A DNA stretch of 49,665 nt from Avanaerovorax sp964442135 (GCA_964442135.1 CAYTYN010000008.1:1-49665), one strand, 5' to 3'; positions 34,187 to 43,153 are shown, numbered from the stretch's first letter. Notes: generated from the letters alone by a model not told the origin. Program-made: numbers and translations.

Positions 34187-35195
34187 TTATAAGTATCTCC
34201 TCAATTTCGCCAACGGAATTTTCTATGGTCTCCACCACTTTATGCTCTACATAGGGAATAGCCTTCAATATGGTCTGCTTTACGGCGAGAGCATCGGAAG
34301 ATCCGTGCATTTTCAAAATTCCGCCTCTCACTCCCAGTATAGGCGCTCCGCCGTACTCGGAGTAGTTGAACTCCTTCTTTATGCCCATCAGCTGATCCTT
34401 CAGAAGCATGGCTCCCATCTTAGCCTTGGCTCCTGACAGGAATCTTCTCTTCATTTCCCTCAGAACCATCAGTCCCATGCCTTCCGTAAGCTTGATTATG
34501 GCATTTCCCGTAAATCCGTCGGTAACTATGACATCGCACGCTCCGTCCGGCAATTCTCTCGCTTCCACGTTGCCGATAAAATTGAGATGGCTTTTAGACA
34601 GCATCTCATATGCAGCCTTTGTGAGAGATGTGCCCTTTCCCTCCTCTGTACCGTTGTTGACAAGTCCTACCGTGGGATTCGGCCTTCCTATGACCTTTTC
34701 CATGTAGATGCTCCCCATAATACCGAATTCCAGAAGATTGTTAGCCTTACATTCAGCATTGGCGCCTGTATCCGTAAGGAGGGACGGGTATTTTCCTATG
34801 ACAGGGTATATGGAGGCCAGAGTAGGTCTGTCTATTCCCTTTACTCTTCCCAGCGTAAGGAGTCCTCCCGCCAGCAGGGCTCCGGTGCTTCCGGCGGAAA
34901 GGAACACGTCCCCTTCCCCTTCTTTTACCATAGTAAGTCCTTTGACCATGGACGAATCCTTTTTCGTCCTGACAGCCCTTACCGGCGCTTCATCGTTGGT
35001 GATTACCTCTGATGCGTTTACTATGGTTATCCTGTCTCCGGCGTAACCGGTTCTTTCGACCACATCGGTAAGCACCTTCTCTTTTCCTACCAGTACGATG
35101 GCGATGTGGCTGTTTTCCCGCAGGGCGTCGACAGCTCCTTCTGCTACGGCTTCAGGTGCGTTGTCTCCTCCCATTCCGTCTATTATTATCTTCAA
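34179..35195 (-). CDS. plsX: Phosphate acyltransferase PlsX
   Basis: Converts acyl-ACP to acyl-phosphate, the donor used by PlsY. The 338-residue protein starts IIIDGMGGDNAPEAVAEGA and has VFLSAGSTGALLAGG, VGLVNNGTEEGKG and DVIVTDGFTGNAIIKL, all family hallmarks. It starts at TTG with GAGGAG eight bases upstream, two bases past the glyA stop. In Bacillus plsX lies with fapR and fab genes; here it sits behind glyA instead and I see no FapR-like operator. Confidence 0.96.
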   Translation of the reverse strand: MKIIIDGMGGDNAPEAVAEGAVDALRENSHIAIVLVGKEKVLTDVVERTGYAGDRITIVNASEVITNDEAPVRAVRTKKDSSMVKGLTMVKEGEGDVFLSAGSTGALLAGGLLTLGRVKGIDRPTLASIYPVIGKYPSLLTDTGANAECKANNLLEFGIMGSIYMEKVIGRPNPTVGLVNNGTEEGKGTSLTKAAYEMLSKSHLNFIGNVEARELPDGACDVIVTDGFTGNAIIKLTEGMGLMVLREMKRRFLSGAKAKMGAMLLKDQLMGIKKEFNYSEYGGAPILGVRGGILKMHGSSDALAVKQTILKAIPYVEHKVVETIENSVGEIEEILISE

Positions 35196-35197
35196 TT

Positions 35198-36448
35198 CTA
35201 TCGCTCCTCTTTCCCCGACATGGATTTTATCACCGTGTCGATCCTTCTCGCCACTTTTCTGAAGTCATCCTCTAGGTACCCTCTGGTAGTCATAGGCGCC
35301 GTTCCTACTCTCACCCCTGTAGTCTCTATAGGGCCTCTCTTGTCTCCCGGAACACAGTTCTTGTTAAGGGTAATCCCTTCTTTATCCAGTCTGTTCTGAA
35401 GCTCCTTACCGGTGAAAGGCATATCTGAAAGGTCTATGAGGAATACGTGGTTATCCGTTCCTCCCGTGACGATCTTGTATCCAAGCTTTATGAACTCGTC
35501 CGCAAAGGCCTTGCAGTTGGCTACTACTTGCTTGGCGTAAGCCTTAAACTCCGGTGAGAGCGCCTCTTCGGCGCACACCGCCTTACCTGCTATTATATGC
35601 TCCAGAGGGCCTCCCTGAGCATATGGAAATACGGCACTGTCCACCTTCTTCGCCAACTCCGGACGGCAGAAGATAAGTCCTCCTCTCGGCCCTCTCAAAG
35701 TCTTGTGGGTAGTGGTGGTAATAATATCAGCATAGCCGAAAGGAGACGGATGGACTTCTCCCGCTACGAGACCCGCTATGTGGGCCATGTCTACCATAAA
35801 GTAAGCCCCGGCTTCCTCGGCGATTTCTGAAAACCTCTCGAAGTCGATTATTCTGGAATAAGCGGAAGCTCCGGCTACTATGACTTTAGGATTATACTTT
35901 AACGCCTTTTCCCTGACGTCTTCCATGTCGATGAATCCCTGCTCATCTACATTGTAAAAAATCATGTTATACAGCTTGCCGCTGAAATTAACCGAAGAAC
36001 CATGGGTAAGGTGTCCCCCATTGTCCAAAGACATGGACAGAACCGTATCTCCCGGCTCTATGATGGCCTTGTATCCGGCAAAGTTAGCCTGTGAACCGCT
36101 GTGAGGCTGAACATTTACGTGATAGTCTGTCTTAAATACTTCTTTCCACTTATCACAGCAGTACTCCTCCAATTCGTCTACGAATCTGGTGCCGCCGTAA
36201 TATCTTCCCTTGTTTCCCGTCGTCCTGTCGTCCGGATAACCTTCCGCGTATTTCCATGACAAACAGCTTCCGCATGCGGCGAGAACCGCCTCAGAGCAGT
36301 AGTTTTCCGACGCTATCAGCTCTATATTATTCTGCTGTCTCACATATTCCTTCTTTATCAACTCCCCTACCTTAGGGGAGAATTCAGAAATGAACTCTAT
36401 GTTCTCAGCGTTGTAATCACAGTTATCTTTTCCGTTTCGGTCAAACAT
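35198..36448 (-). CDS. glyA: Serine hydroxymethyltransferase
   Basis: PLP enzyme that interconverts serine and glycine while loading tetrahydrofolate with a one-carbon unit. The 416-residue protein has ENYCSEAVLAACGS, the pocket text SGSQANFAGYKA, VDMAHIAGLVAGEVHPSP and the PLP-lysine block TTTTHKTLRGPRGG. I start it at ATG 36448, six bases after AAGGAGG; the ATG at 36454 abuts the ribosome site. A near-perfect promoter lies 42 bases upstream, making glyA the first gene of the long run to the GatD-like gene. Confidence 0.97.
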   Translation of the reverse strand: MFDRNGKDNCDYNAENIEFISEFSPKVGELIKKEYVRQQNNIELIASENYCSEAVLAACGSCLSWKYAEGYPDDRTTGNKGRYYGGTRFVDELEEYCCDKWKEVFKTDYHVNVQPHSGSQANFAGYKAIIEPGDTVLSMSLDNGGHLTHGSSVNFSGKLYNMIFYNVDEQGFIDMEDVREKALKYNPKVIVAGASAYSRIIDFERFSEIAEEAGAYFMVDMAHIAGLVAGEVHPSPFGYADIITTTTHKTLRGPRGGLIFCRPELAKKVDSAVFPYAQGGPLEHIIAGKAVCAEEALSPEFKAYAKQVVANCKAFADEFIKLGYKIVTGGTDNHVFLIDLSDMPFTGKELQNRLDKEGITLNKNCVPGDKRGPIETTGVRVGTAPMTTRGYLEDDFRKVARRIDTVIKSMSGKEER

Positions 36449-36495
36449 GTCCATCCTCCTTGAAACATTCCTTCTGATTTTCTAATGTCTACGCC

Positions 36496-36524
36496 ATTAT
36501 ACCATTATATGCCCCGAAGGGCAA
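36496..36524 (-). promoter_or_regulatory. Strong predicted promoter of the glyA-plsX-rnc-smc operon
   Basis: TTGCCC, 17 bases, perfect TATAAT on the minus strand. The spacer itself contains a second TATAAT. An inverted repeat GCAAAC-TCCC-GTTTGC (36521-36536) overlaps the -35 box and could be an operator. Confidence 0.75.
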
Positions 36525-36536
36525 ACGGGAGTTTGC
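36521..36536. repeat. Inverted repeat over the glyA -35 box
   Basis: Six-base arms GCAAAC and GTTTGC around four bases, overlapping the -35 hexamer. Position suits a repressor site, but it matches no operator I recognise (it is not a PurR box). Confidence 0.3.
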
Positions 36537-36582
36537 ATGGGGTCGTGTCAAGTTGTTGTGGAGTTTTTATCGTAATAGAAAA

Positions 36583-36620
36583 CAAAAGCTCAACCCCGAG
36601 ATAGGAGGTTGGGCTTTTTC
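36583..36620 (-). terminator. Terminator after ridA, member of a repeated hairpin family
   Basis: Arms AGCTCAACC (36587-36595) and GGTTGGGCT (36607-36615) with T-rich flanks on both strands, 60 bases past the ridA stop. In the ridA direction the loop reads CCTATCTCGG, the same as in the terminator after the pseudouridine synthase gene at 49616. A further copy of GGGTTGAGC at 36632-36640 can pair perfectly with the 36588-36596 arm, giving a competing hairpin. Confidence 0.75.
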
Positions 36621-36675
36621 TCTCCATATGTGGGTTGAGCATTCCCTATGGAAATATTGTTTTTGTCATTTCATC

Positions 36676-37053
36676 TCAATCTTTATAAGCCACTACTTCT
36701 ACTTCAACCAGCGCGCCCTTGGGAAGCTTCGCCACCTCGACGCAAGACCTGGCAGGAGGTTCTCCTGTAAAGTAAGAAGCGTATATCTCGTTTACGGTTC
36801 CGAAATCATCCATGTTGTCGATGAATACGGTAGTCTTTATTACATCCTTGTAATCGTATCCGGCAGCTCTCAGCACTGCGCCTACGTTATCCAGGCTCTG
36901 CTTAGTCTGAGCCTCTATTCCCTGTGAAAGCTCGCCCGTTTCAGGATCCAGTCCAAGCTGTCCGGAAGCATAGAGCATATTTCCCGCCTGAACCGCGTGT
37001 ACGTAAGGTCCCACCGCGGCAGGAGCCTCCTTAGCAATTATAGTCTTTTTCAT
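36676..37053 (-). CDS. ridA: RidA family 2-iminobutanoate/2-iminopropanoate deaminase
   Basis: Hydrolyses reactive enamine/imine intermediates released by PLP enzymes, protecting targets such as serine hydroxymethyltransferase, encoded just downstream. The 125-residue protein has AAVGPYVHAVQAGNMLYASGQLG, split, KTTVFIDNMDDFGTVNEIYASYF and the catalytic arginine in PPARSCVEVAKLPKGALVEVE, split, which fit the RidA trimer family. AAGGAGG precedes the ATG. It has its own promoter and is followed by a terminator. Confidence 0.94.
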   Translation of the reverse strand: MKKTIIAKEAPAAVGPYVHAVQAGNMLYASGQLGLDPETGELSQGIEAQTKQSLDNVGAVLRAAGYDYKDVIKTTVFIDNMDDFGTVNEIYASYFTGEPPARSCVEVAKLPKGALVEVEVVAYKD

Positions 37054-37092
37054 TGCGACCTCCTTATATTAATATTCAATCTAACAAGGAAT

Positions 37093-37120
37093 ATTTTATC
37101 ATCTCTTGAGAAAACTTCAA
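37093..37120 (-). promoter_or_regulatory. Predicted promoter of ridA
   Basis: TTGAAG, 16 bases, TAAAAT on the minus strand in the 70-base gap between nif3 and ridA. The -35 also forms a small hairpin with TCAAG downstream. Confidence 0.5.
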
Positions 37121-37123
37121 GAA

Positions 37124-37897
37124 TTAATAAAGAAATGAATCTCCTATGGACGCGGCGGGTATGATTTCCACCTCATCCCCTATTTTTTCCCGCAGAATGT
37201 GAGCCATGTTCTTTCCGAAGCCTGCTTCAGTCCCGAAGTGGCCTGCGTCCACCACTACCATCCTCTTCCCTTCCGATACCTCTCTGGCTTCGTGGTACTT
37301 TACGTCACCGGTTATAAAGGCGTCACATCCTGCTTCTTCAGCCGCAGAGAGAAATTCAAAACCGGCGCCGGTGCACCAGCCTGCCTTACTTATAACCTTC
37401 TCCGGATCTCCGCACCACCTGACAGCCGGGCCGTTGAGGCCGAGCCCCCTCCTCACGTAATCGACAAAATCTGCAGCTTTTAATGGCTTCCTAAGGATTC
37501 CCGTCCTGGTGAATCCGTCATCTAAGGCAGTTATGTGATCCAAATTAAGGATCTCTCCCAGATAATCGTTATTTCCCTTGGTCACCTTGTCGAAATCGGT
37601 ATGACATGCGTATACGGATATGCCCTCATTGACCAGGCGGCATATGTACTTACCTAAAATCGTGTTTATGTTAATGCTTTTTATGCCCTGAAATATCATA
37701 GGATGGTGAGTGATGATCATATCCGCGTCGGCCTTACACGCCTCATCGATAACCGCCCCCGTCACCTCGAGGGTGGTGAGGATCCGCCTTGTCTCATCCC
37801 GACCCGGATTCACCTGCCATCCGCAGTTATCCCACTCCTCTGCCAGCTCCGGCGGGCATATCTCATCTACTATCCTTATAATTTCTTCAGTCTTCAT
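37124..37897 (-). CDS. Nif3-like dinuclear metal centre protein (YqfO/DUF34)
   Basis: A 257-residue protein of the Nif3/DUF34 family, conserved hexameric proteins that bind two metal ions and whose function is still debated. Metal ligands are visible in MIITHHPMIFQG (His-His), ACHTDFDKV and VVDAGHFGTEAGF. The N-terminal LAEEWDNCGWQVNPG is also typical. It lacks the long insertion (PII-like domain) found in Bacillus YqfO, which is about 370 residues. It overlaps trmK by four bases; the trmK-nif3 pair behind rpoD is standard in Bacillota. Confidence 0.93.
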   Translation of the reverse strand: MKTEEIIRIVDEICPPELAEEWDNCGWQVNPGRDETRRILTTLEVTGAVIDEACKADADMIITHHPMIFQGIKSININTILGKYICRLVNEGISVYACHTDFDKVTKGNNDYLGEILNLDHITALDDGFTRTGILRKPLKAADFVDYVRRGLGLNGPAVRWCGDPEKVISKAGWCTGAGFEFLSAAEEAGCDAFITGDVKYHEAREVSEGKRMVVVDAGHFGTEAGFGKNMAHILREKIGDEVEIIPAASIGDSFLY

Positions 37898-38631
37898 TTC
37901 TCAAGTCTCCCATATAAATACTTTAAACGCTGCAACCTCATTTCGGTGATCTTCAGCTTGCGCCTGTCACTACCCATGAGAATCCTGTCGTGTATTCGAG
38001 TCTGTTTTTCTATGGCGCCGATGAGATATTCCTCTGTGAGAGCATTCCTGTGCTCGATAAGAGTTTCGGGATATTCCCACATTACGTCGTCATCCATATC
38101 TGCGGCGCTCATCTCAACCTCCTTAAAGGTAGGGGCCGGCGTTGCGGCAATGATTTCACATATCCTGCTCCTCTCCCTTACCAGAGTTTCGGATATTATC
38201 TTAAATCCTGAAATATCCAGCCACTTCCTCAGCTTCCCCGGGTTGTTTCTGGGCTGCAATATATATTTTTTGAAGGAGCCTGTCTTATCGGGGTCGTGAC
38301 CCATTATCTCCGTCATGAGAAGGCCTCCCATGCCTGCCATGACCACCGCGTCTGTCTCCGCACGTGCCAGCGGCGTCAGGCCGTCACCCACTCTGAAATC
38401 GAACTCTACTCCTGTCATTCGGTCAAAATCCGCAGGATAGGCGTCTGTAAAGCTCTGTCTGGCTTTGTTCAGGGATCCGGCACTTATATCCGTCATTATA
38501 ACCTTCGGCGATATTCCCGCCTGAAGCAGGTATAGCGGAAGAAAACCGTGGTCGCATCCCACGTCGGCCACGGTCTCACCCTTTTCGACAAAACCTGCGA
38601 TGACCCCCAGCCGGGGACTTAACTTTATCAC
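37894..38631 (-). CDS. trmK: tRNA (adenine(22)-N1)-methyltransferase TrmK
   Basis: SAM-dependent methylation of A22 in the D-arm of tRNAs. The 245-residue product starts LSPRLGVIAGFVEKGETVADVGCDHGFLP (motif I with VGCDHGFLP) and has VMAGMGGLLMTEI and LQPRNNPGKLRKWLD, typical of TrmK, then a helical C-terminal domain. I start it at GTG 38631 after AAAGGAG; a TTG at 38658 inside rpoD would precede that site. Coupled to nif3 by overlap. Confidence 0.93.
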   Translation of the reverse strand: MIKLSPRLGVIAGFVEKGETVADVGCDHGFLPLYLLQAGISPKVIMTDISAGSLNKARQSFTDAYPADFDRMTGVEFDFRVGDGLTPLARAETDAVVMAGMGGLLMTEIMGHDPDKTGSFKKYILQPRNNPGKLRKWLDISGFKIISETLVRERSRICEIIAATPAPTFKEVEMSAADMDDDVMWEYPETLIEHRNALTEEYLIGAIEKQTRIHDRILMGSDRRKLKITEMRLQRLKYLYGRLEK

Positions 38632-38650
38632 TGTCGACAGGTCTCCTTTC

Positions 38651-39850
38651 CTATTCAAGGTAATCCTTTAATTTTTTACTCCTGCTTGGATGACGGAGCT
38701 TCCTCAAAGCCTTTGCCTCTATCTGTCTTATCCTTTCACGGGTAACGTCGAACTCCTTGCCCACCTCTTCGAGAGTCCTCGAACGGCCGTCCTCCAGCCC
38801 GAACCTGAGCTTGAGAACCTTCTGCTCTCTCTCTGTAAGGGTGTCCAGAACCTCAACCAGCTGCTCCTTCAGCATCGAAAACGCAGCTGCTTCAGCCGGA
38901 GCGGGAACGTCCTCGTCGGGGATGAAATCTCCCAGATGACTGTCCTCTTCCTCACCTATGGGAGTCTCCAGAGAAACAGGCTCCTGAGCTATCTTCTGAA
39001 TTTCCCTGACCTTCTCCACGGAAATTCCCATTTCCCCGGCTATCTCCTCCGGAGTCGGTTCCCTCCCATAGGTCTGCAGGAGCTGCCGGGAAACTCTGAT
39101 CAGTTTATTTATGGTCTCCACCATGTGGACCGGAATCCTTATGGTTCTGGCCTGGTCAGCTATGGACCTGGTTATGGCCTGTCTTATCCACCAGGTAGCG
39201 TAGGTGGAAAACTTATAGCCCTTCCTGTAGTCGAACTTATCCACGGCTTTTATCAATCCCAGATTTCCCTCCTGGATAAGGTCTAAAAACAGCATACCTC
39301 TTCCCACATATCTTTTAGCGATGCTCACTACCAGCCTGAGATTGGCTTCACAAAGTCTCTTTTTCGCCTCTTCATCGCCGTTTTCCATTCTCTGAGCCAG
39401 CTCGATCTCTTCTTCGGCGCTGAGCAGAGGAACCTTGCCTATCTCCTTCAGATACATTCTCACCGGATCGTCCACTGCCACTCCCTTAGGAAGGGAAGCG
39501 TCTATATCTATATCCCCGTTCTCATCTACCACTATGCCTTCATCGGCGTCTGAATCCATATCATCATTACCGATTATCATAGTGAAATCTTCCGGTTCGC
39601 TTTCACCGTTTATCTCTATGTCGTTGGCCATGAGAGTGTCGTATATCTCGTCCATGACGTTTTTTTCAAGATCCAGGCTGTCAAGGTATTCGCTCATATC
39701 CGTGTAAGTCAGTGCATTTCCTTTTTCCCTTGCCTTCTGTTCCAGCCTCCTTATCAGTTCATCCTTAAACTGCTCAGGTGACAGTCCGACCAGCTCTTCA
39801 GCAAGACATGTTTCCGTTTTCTTCTCTTCGTTGCTCATTTCATTACTCAT
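38651..39850 (-). CDS. rpoD: RNA polymerase primary sigma factor SigA (RpoD)
   Basis: Housekeeping sigma factor. The 399-residue protein has region 1.1-like N-terminus, region 1.2 PVRMYLKEIGKVPLLS, region 2 NLRLVVSIAKRYVGRGM and QEGNLGLIKAVDKFDYRKG, region 2.4 YATWWIRQAITRSIADQ, region 3, and the region 4.2 helix-turn-helix LEEVGKEFDVTRERIRQIEA. It lacks the large non-conserved region of E. coli sigma-70, as usual in Bacillota. The N-terminal acidic extension is a little longer than in Bacillus SigA. Overlaps dnaG by four bases, the classical macromolecular-synthesis pair. Confidence 0.97.
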   Translation of the reverse strand: MSNEMSNEEKKTETCLAEELVGLSPEQFKDELIRRLEQKAREKGNALTYTDMSEYLDSLDLEKNVMDEIYDTLMANDIEINGESEPEDFTMIIGNDDMDSDADEGIVVDENGDIDIDASLPKGVAVDDPVRMYLKEIGKVPLLSAEEEIELAQRMENGDEEAKKRLCEANLRLVVSIAKRYVGRGMLFLDLIQEGNLGLIKAVDKFDYRKGYKFSTYATWWIRQAITRSIADQARTIRIPVHMVETINKLIRVSRQLLQTYGREPTPEEIAGEMGISVEKVREIQKIAQEPVSLETPIGEEEDSHLGDFIPDEDVPAPAEAAAFSMLKEQLVEVLDTLTEREQKVLKLRFGLEDGRSRTLEEVGKEFDVTRERIRQIEAKALRKLRHPSRSKKLKDYLE

Positions 39851-41628
39851 TCCGTTATTCTCGTCCTTTCCGCCTGTTTCTCCAGTTTCTCCATCTGTAT
39901 ATTTCTGATCTGTTCCATAAGAGGCTCCAGCTTGTCGTCTTCTCCCATCTCTTCAGCTATATAGAGTATGTTCCGCAGCCTTTTTTCCTCGGCCTCCAGG
40001 CCGGATATCTTCCAGCCGATCACACAATCTGCCAGCACTTTTTCATCATCTTCATCATCCTCGAAAGCCGGCGTACTGTCACACACCTCTGTTAAAAGAT
40101 CTCTTTCCGTGTCTGAAAGACTGTCTAGAACTCTGTTCCTGTCCAGGCTTCCGTTTTCCCTGAAATCCTGCAGGATAACATCGAAAATCCTCCTGGATAC
40201 GTCGAAGATAAATATCTCCGGCATGGTTCCTATTATGTCTATATAATTCTCTCTCCTCATGATCAGCGCCAGAAGCTCTTTGTCACGTCCGGTTATGGCC
40301 TTAGGGGCATTCGTATCCTTTTTCTCCTCCTTGAGGAAGCTATGGGTGCGAATATTCTTTTCCTCGTTATCCGGCAGTATCAGCCTTATAGCCCGCTCGG
40401 AAACCCCCGCCTCCTTCGCCGCCTTGGAAATGTAAATATCCTGTTCCACAGGGTCCATGACGGAAATCGCAGGAACAATCCTGTCTATGTATTCTCTCCG
40501 ATCCTCGCCGCCACTGAGATCCAGTCCGCTCTTGGCCGCTTCCAGCTTATAGTCTCCGTAAGGGAGGGCGTTGTCTACAAGGTTAAGAAACGCTTCCCTT
40601 CCGTTTTTCTTTATGAACTCGTCCGGATCCTTTCCGTCTGTCACATGGAGTACTCTGACTTTGAGCTTCTCCTTCTTCAAAACGTCCATCCCCCGAAGGG
40701 CGGCGGCGTGTCCGGCTTCATCTGCATCGTAGGACAGAACGGCTGTTTCAGTATATCTTTTTATCAGAGCCGCCTGGTTCTCCGTGAGAGCTGTCCCCAG
40801 AGACGCTGCCACGTTGCGAACGCCGGCCTGATAAAGGCCTATTACATCCATATACCCCTCAACGAGGATGATAAAGCCTTCTCTTCCCACATTTTGACGA
40901 GAAATGTTCAGACCGTAAAGGTTGTTTTTCTTCTTGAATATTATGTTCTCAGGTGAATTCAGGTACTTAGGATTGTCTTCGCCGGAAATAGCTCTTCCTC
41001 CGAAGCCGATCACCTTCCCCGACGTGTTGATGATGGGAAATATGACCCGGTTTCTGAACTTGTCGTAAACTCTTCCCTTGCTTTCTGAGGCGAGTCCCAG
41101 CTCTATGAGGATCTTAGTATCAATGCCCTTAGAGGTCATAAAGTCCACCAGACTGGTCCACCGGCCGTCGGCGTAACCGATGCCGAATCTCTTCAGCACC
41201 TCAGGCTTTATGCCTCTTTCCTTCATGTAGGAATAGCCGTCGTTGGTCTCTTCCGTAAAAGCCTTATAGAAAAAACGAGCGGCAAGACGATTCACCTCAT
41301 AGTACCTTTCCCGTCTGCCGTCTGAGCGACGCTTCTCAAGCTCTATGCCGTATTCTCCTGCGATCTTGTCCACCGCCTCGGTGAAATCCAAGTTGTAATA
41401 TCGCTTTACAAACTCTATTAGATCTCCGCCGGCGCCGCATCCGAAGCAGGTAAATATCTGCTTCTGTTCAGAAACCACAAAGGAGGGAGTCTTTTCGTTG
41501 TGAAACGGACAGATACCGGTATAATTGCTGCCGGAACGCTTCAGGGAAACGACCCGTCCCACCACGTCTACGATATTGACCCGTTCCTTCAGATCTTCAA
41601 TTGCGGAATTAGAAAAAGAAAATGACAT
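39847..41628 (-). CDS. dnaG: DNA primase
   Basis: Makes RNA primers at the replication fork. The 593-residue protein has the CHC2 zinc finger GICPFHNEKTPSF and TCFGCGAGGD, the RNA-polymerase core, the TOPRIM domain with ILVEGYMDVIGLYQAG and SYDADEAGHAAALRG, and a C-terminal helicase-binding domain. AGGAG lies six bases before the ATG. It has a predicted promoter over the end of dgt and leads the dnaG-rpoD-trmK-nif3 run. Confidence 0.97.
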   Translation of the reverse strand: MSFSFSNSAIEDLKERVNIVDVVGRVVSLKRSGSNYTGICPFHNEKTPSFVVSEQKQIFTCFGCGAGGDLIEFVKRYYNLDFTEAVDKIAGEYGIELEKRRSDGRRERYYEVNRLAARFFYKAFTEETNDGYSYMKERGIKPEVLKRFGIGYADGRWTSLVDFMTSKGIDTKILIELGLASESKGRVYDKFRNRVIFPIINTSGKVIGFGGRAISGEDNPKYLNSPENIIFKKKNNLYGLNISRQNVGREGFIILVEGYMDVIGLYQAGVRNVAASLGTALTENQAALIKRYTETAVLSYDADEAGHAAALRGMDVLKKEKLKVRVLHVTDGKDPDEFIKKNGREAFLNLVDNALPYGDYKLEAAKSGLDLSGGEDRREYIDRIVPAISVMDPVEQDIYISKAAKEAGVSERAIRLILPDNEEKNIRTHSFLKEEKKDTNAPKAITGRDKELLALIMRRENYIDIIGTMPEIFIFDVSRRIFDVILQDFRENGSLDRNRVLDSLSDTERDLLTEVCDSTPAFEDDEDDEKVLADCVIGWKISGLEAEEKRLRNILYIAEEMGEDDKLEPLMEQIRNIQMEKLEKQAERTRITE

Positions 41629-41703
41629 CCTACACTCCTAAAAACACCTTATCAGATAGTTATTCGACGTAAAATGTCATTTTCCTTTAATTTTCATCGG
41701 TTT

Positions 41704-41732
41704 ATTGTAAAATCAAGTTGAACGCCTTACAA
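41704..41732 (-). promoter_or_regulatory. Predicted promoter of dnaG-rpoD
   Basis: TTGTAA, 17 bases, TACAAT on the minus strand; the -35 box lies in the dgt stop region. This gives the primase and sigma genes their own promoter inside the longer run, with a leader of about 70 bases. Confidence 0.6.
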
Positions 41733-42719
41733 GACGGATTTGTACAGATTTACAGCGTATCTGTCCGTCATTCCCGCTATATAGTCCTTTACGGCGACGG
41801 AAACAGAGTCAGTCACCAAAACCCCGGCGTAATCGTCCGGAAGCTCCTCCGGATGCCGGTTGTAGTATTGGTAAAGGCCGGTTATGACGGTCTCCACCCT
41901 GGCAAGATCTTCTTCCTTCTTTACTCTATTGCTGTAATACACGTTTTCGAACATGAAGCTTCTGAGCAGATTAAGAGACTCAAGGTGTTCCTCATCCATG
42001 GATATACAGTCGTGACAGCTGCTGTATGTGACCACGTTAGTTACCATTGAATCTATCCTTTCCCTGTGTCCCCTTCCGAATAGCCTTACAGGTTCCTTCG
42101 GCAGATCCGTCTCCGTTATGACGCCGCTTCTTATGGCGTCGTCGATATCGTGATTTATGTAAGCTATCCTGTCGCTGATCTTGACGATCTGGCCCTCCAG
42201 GGTGGCCGCCTGAAGCTTTCCTGAGTGGTTGAGTATACCGTTCCTGACCTCAAAGGTGAGATTCATCCCCGTTCGGGACGGAGTGCTCTCCAGACAGTCG
42301 ACCACTCTCAGGCTCTGTTCGTTATGTTTGAATCCTCCGGGATGTATCTTGTTGAGAACATATTCTCCGCTGTGGCCAAAGGGGGTGTGCCCCAGGTCAT
42401 GCCCCAGGGCGATAGCCTCCGTCAGATCTTCGTTAAGTCCTAAGGTTCTGGCTATGGTCCTGGCTACCTGGTTCACCTCCAGGGTATGGGTGAGCCTTGT
42501 CCTGTAGTGATCCCCCTCAGGTGCCAGGAACACCTGAGTCTTATGCATTAGCCGCCTGAAGGCTTTGGAATGGATGATCCTGTCTTTGTCCCTCTGAAAA
42601 TCCGTCCTGTAGATGCACGGCTCTTCGAAGACCTCTCTCCCGCGGCTTTCAGCCGCCTTCACAGCTCTTTCGGAAAGGGTCAGATATTCTCTTTTCTCTA
42701 AATCTTCTCTGTACAGCAT
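41727..42719 (-). CDS. dgt: Deoxyguanosinetriphosphate triphosphohydrolase-like protein (HD domain)
   Basis: HD-domain nucleotidohydrolase of the dGTPase family, splitting dNTPs to nucleoside and triphosphate. The 330-residue product has SKAFRRLMHKTQVF, RTRLTHTLEVNQVARTIAR and AIALGHDLGHTPFGHSGE, giving the H...HD...D metal site. I start it at ATG 42719 (MLYREDLEKREYL), with AGGTG upstream and one base past the dut stop; the longer frame to 42788 lies inside dut. Next to dut, so two dNTP-pool genes are paired. Confidence 0.93.
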   Translation of the reverse strand: MLYREDLEKREYLTLSERAVKAAESRGREVFEEPCIYRTDFQRDKDRIIHSKAFRRLMHKTQVFLAPEGDHYRTRLTHTLEVNQVARTIARTLGLNEDLTEAIALGHDLGHTPFGHSGEYVLNKIHPGGFKHNEQSLRVVDCLESTPSRTGMNLTFEVRNGILNHSGKLQAATLEGQIVKISDRIAYINHDIDDAIRSGVITETDLPKEPVRLFGRGHRERIDSMVTNVVTYSSCHDCISMDEEHLESLNLLRSFMFENVYYSNRVKKEEDLARVETVITGLYQYYNRHPEELPDDYAGVLVTDSVSVAVKDYIAGMTDRYAVNLYKSVL

Positions 42720-42720
42720 A

Positions 42721-43149
42721 TCATACACCTGTATGGCCGAATCCTCCCTCACCTCTTCCGGTATGAGAAAGCCGGTCCGATTCTTCAATTTCCGCCTTTT
42801 CGTACCTTACTATCACCATCTGGGCTATCCTATCCCCGTCTTTTATGACGAATGGCTCATCACCCCAGTTTATGACCGGCACCTTTATCTCGCCTCTGTA
42901 ATCTGAATCTATGGTTCCTACGCCGTTCACCAGTCCTATGCCGTATTTCACCGCGAGACCGCTCCTGGCTCTGATCTGGGCCTCGAAGCCTTCCGGAAGC
43001 TCTATGGATATGCCTGAAGGTATCAGTGCTCTCTTGCCGGGCATTAAGGTCACCGGCTCCGGCAAAAATGCCGATATGTCCATGCCTGACGAGCCTTCCG
43101 TAGCGTAGGACGGTATGATTCCTCCCACTGATTTAACTTTAAGCTTCAT
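42721..43149 (-). CDS. dut: Deoxyuridine 5'-triphosphate nucleotidohydrolase (dUTPase)
   Basis: Hydrolyses dUTP to dUMP, keeping uracil out of DNA. The 142-residue protein shows the trimeric dUTPase motifs in order: GSSGMDISA, PSGISIELPEG, RSGLAVKYGIGLVNGVGTID split, YRGEIKVPVIN, DRIAQMVIV, and the C-terminal GRGEGGFGHTG. Length is standard. It follows the M16 peptidase by four bases. Confidence 0.96.
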   Translation of the reverse strand: MKLKVKSVGGIIPSYATEGSSGMDISAFLPEPVTLMPGKRALIPSGISIELPEGFEAQIRARSGLAVKYGIGLVNGVGTIDSDYRGEIKVPVINWGDEPFVIKDGDRIAQMVIVRYEKAEIEESDRLSHTGRGEGGFGHTGV

Positions 43150-43153
43150 AGGA

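Noticed and set aside
42721..42788. Dgt beginning inside dut with a 68-base overlap
   Set aside because: The ATG at 42719 follows the dut stop, has a ribosome site and gives the usual family N-terminus.
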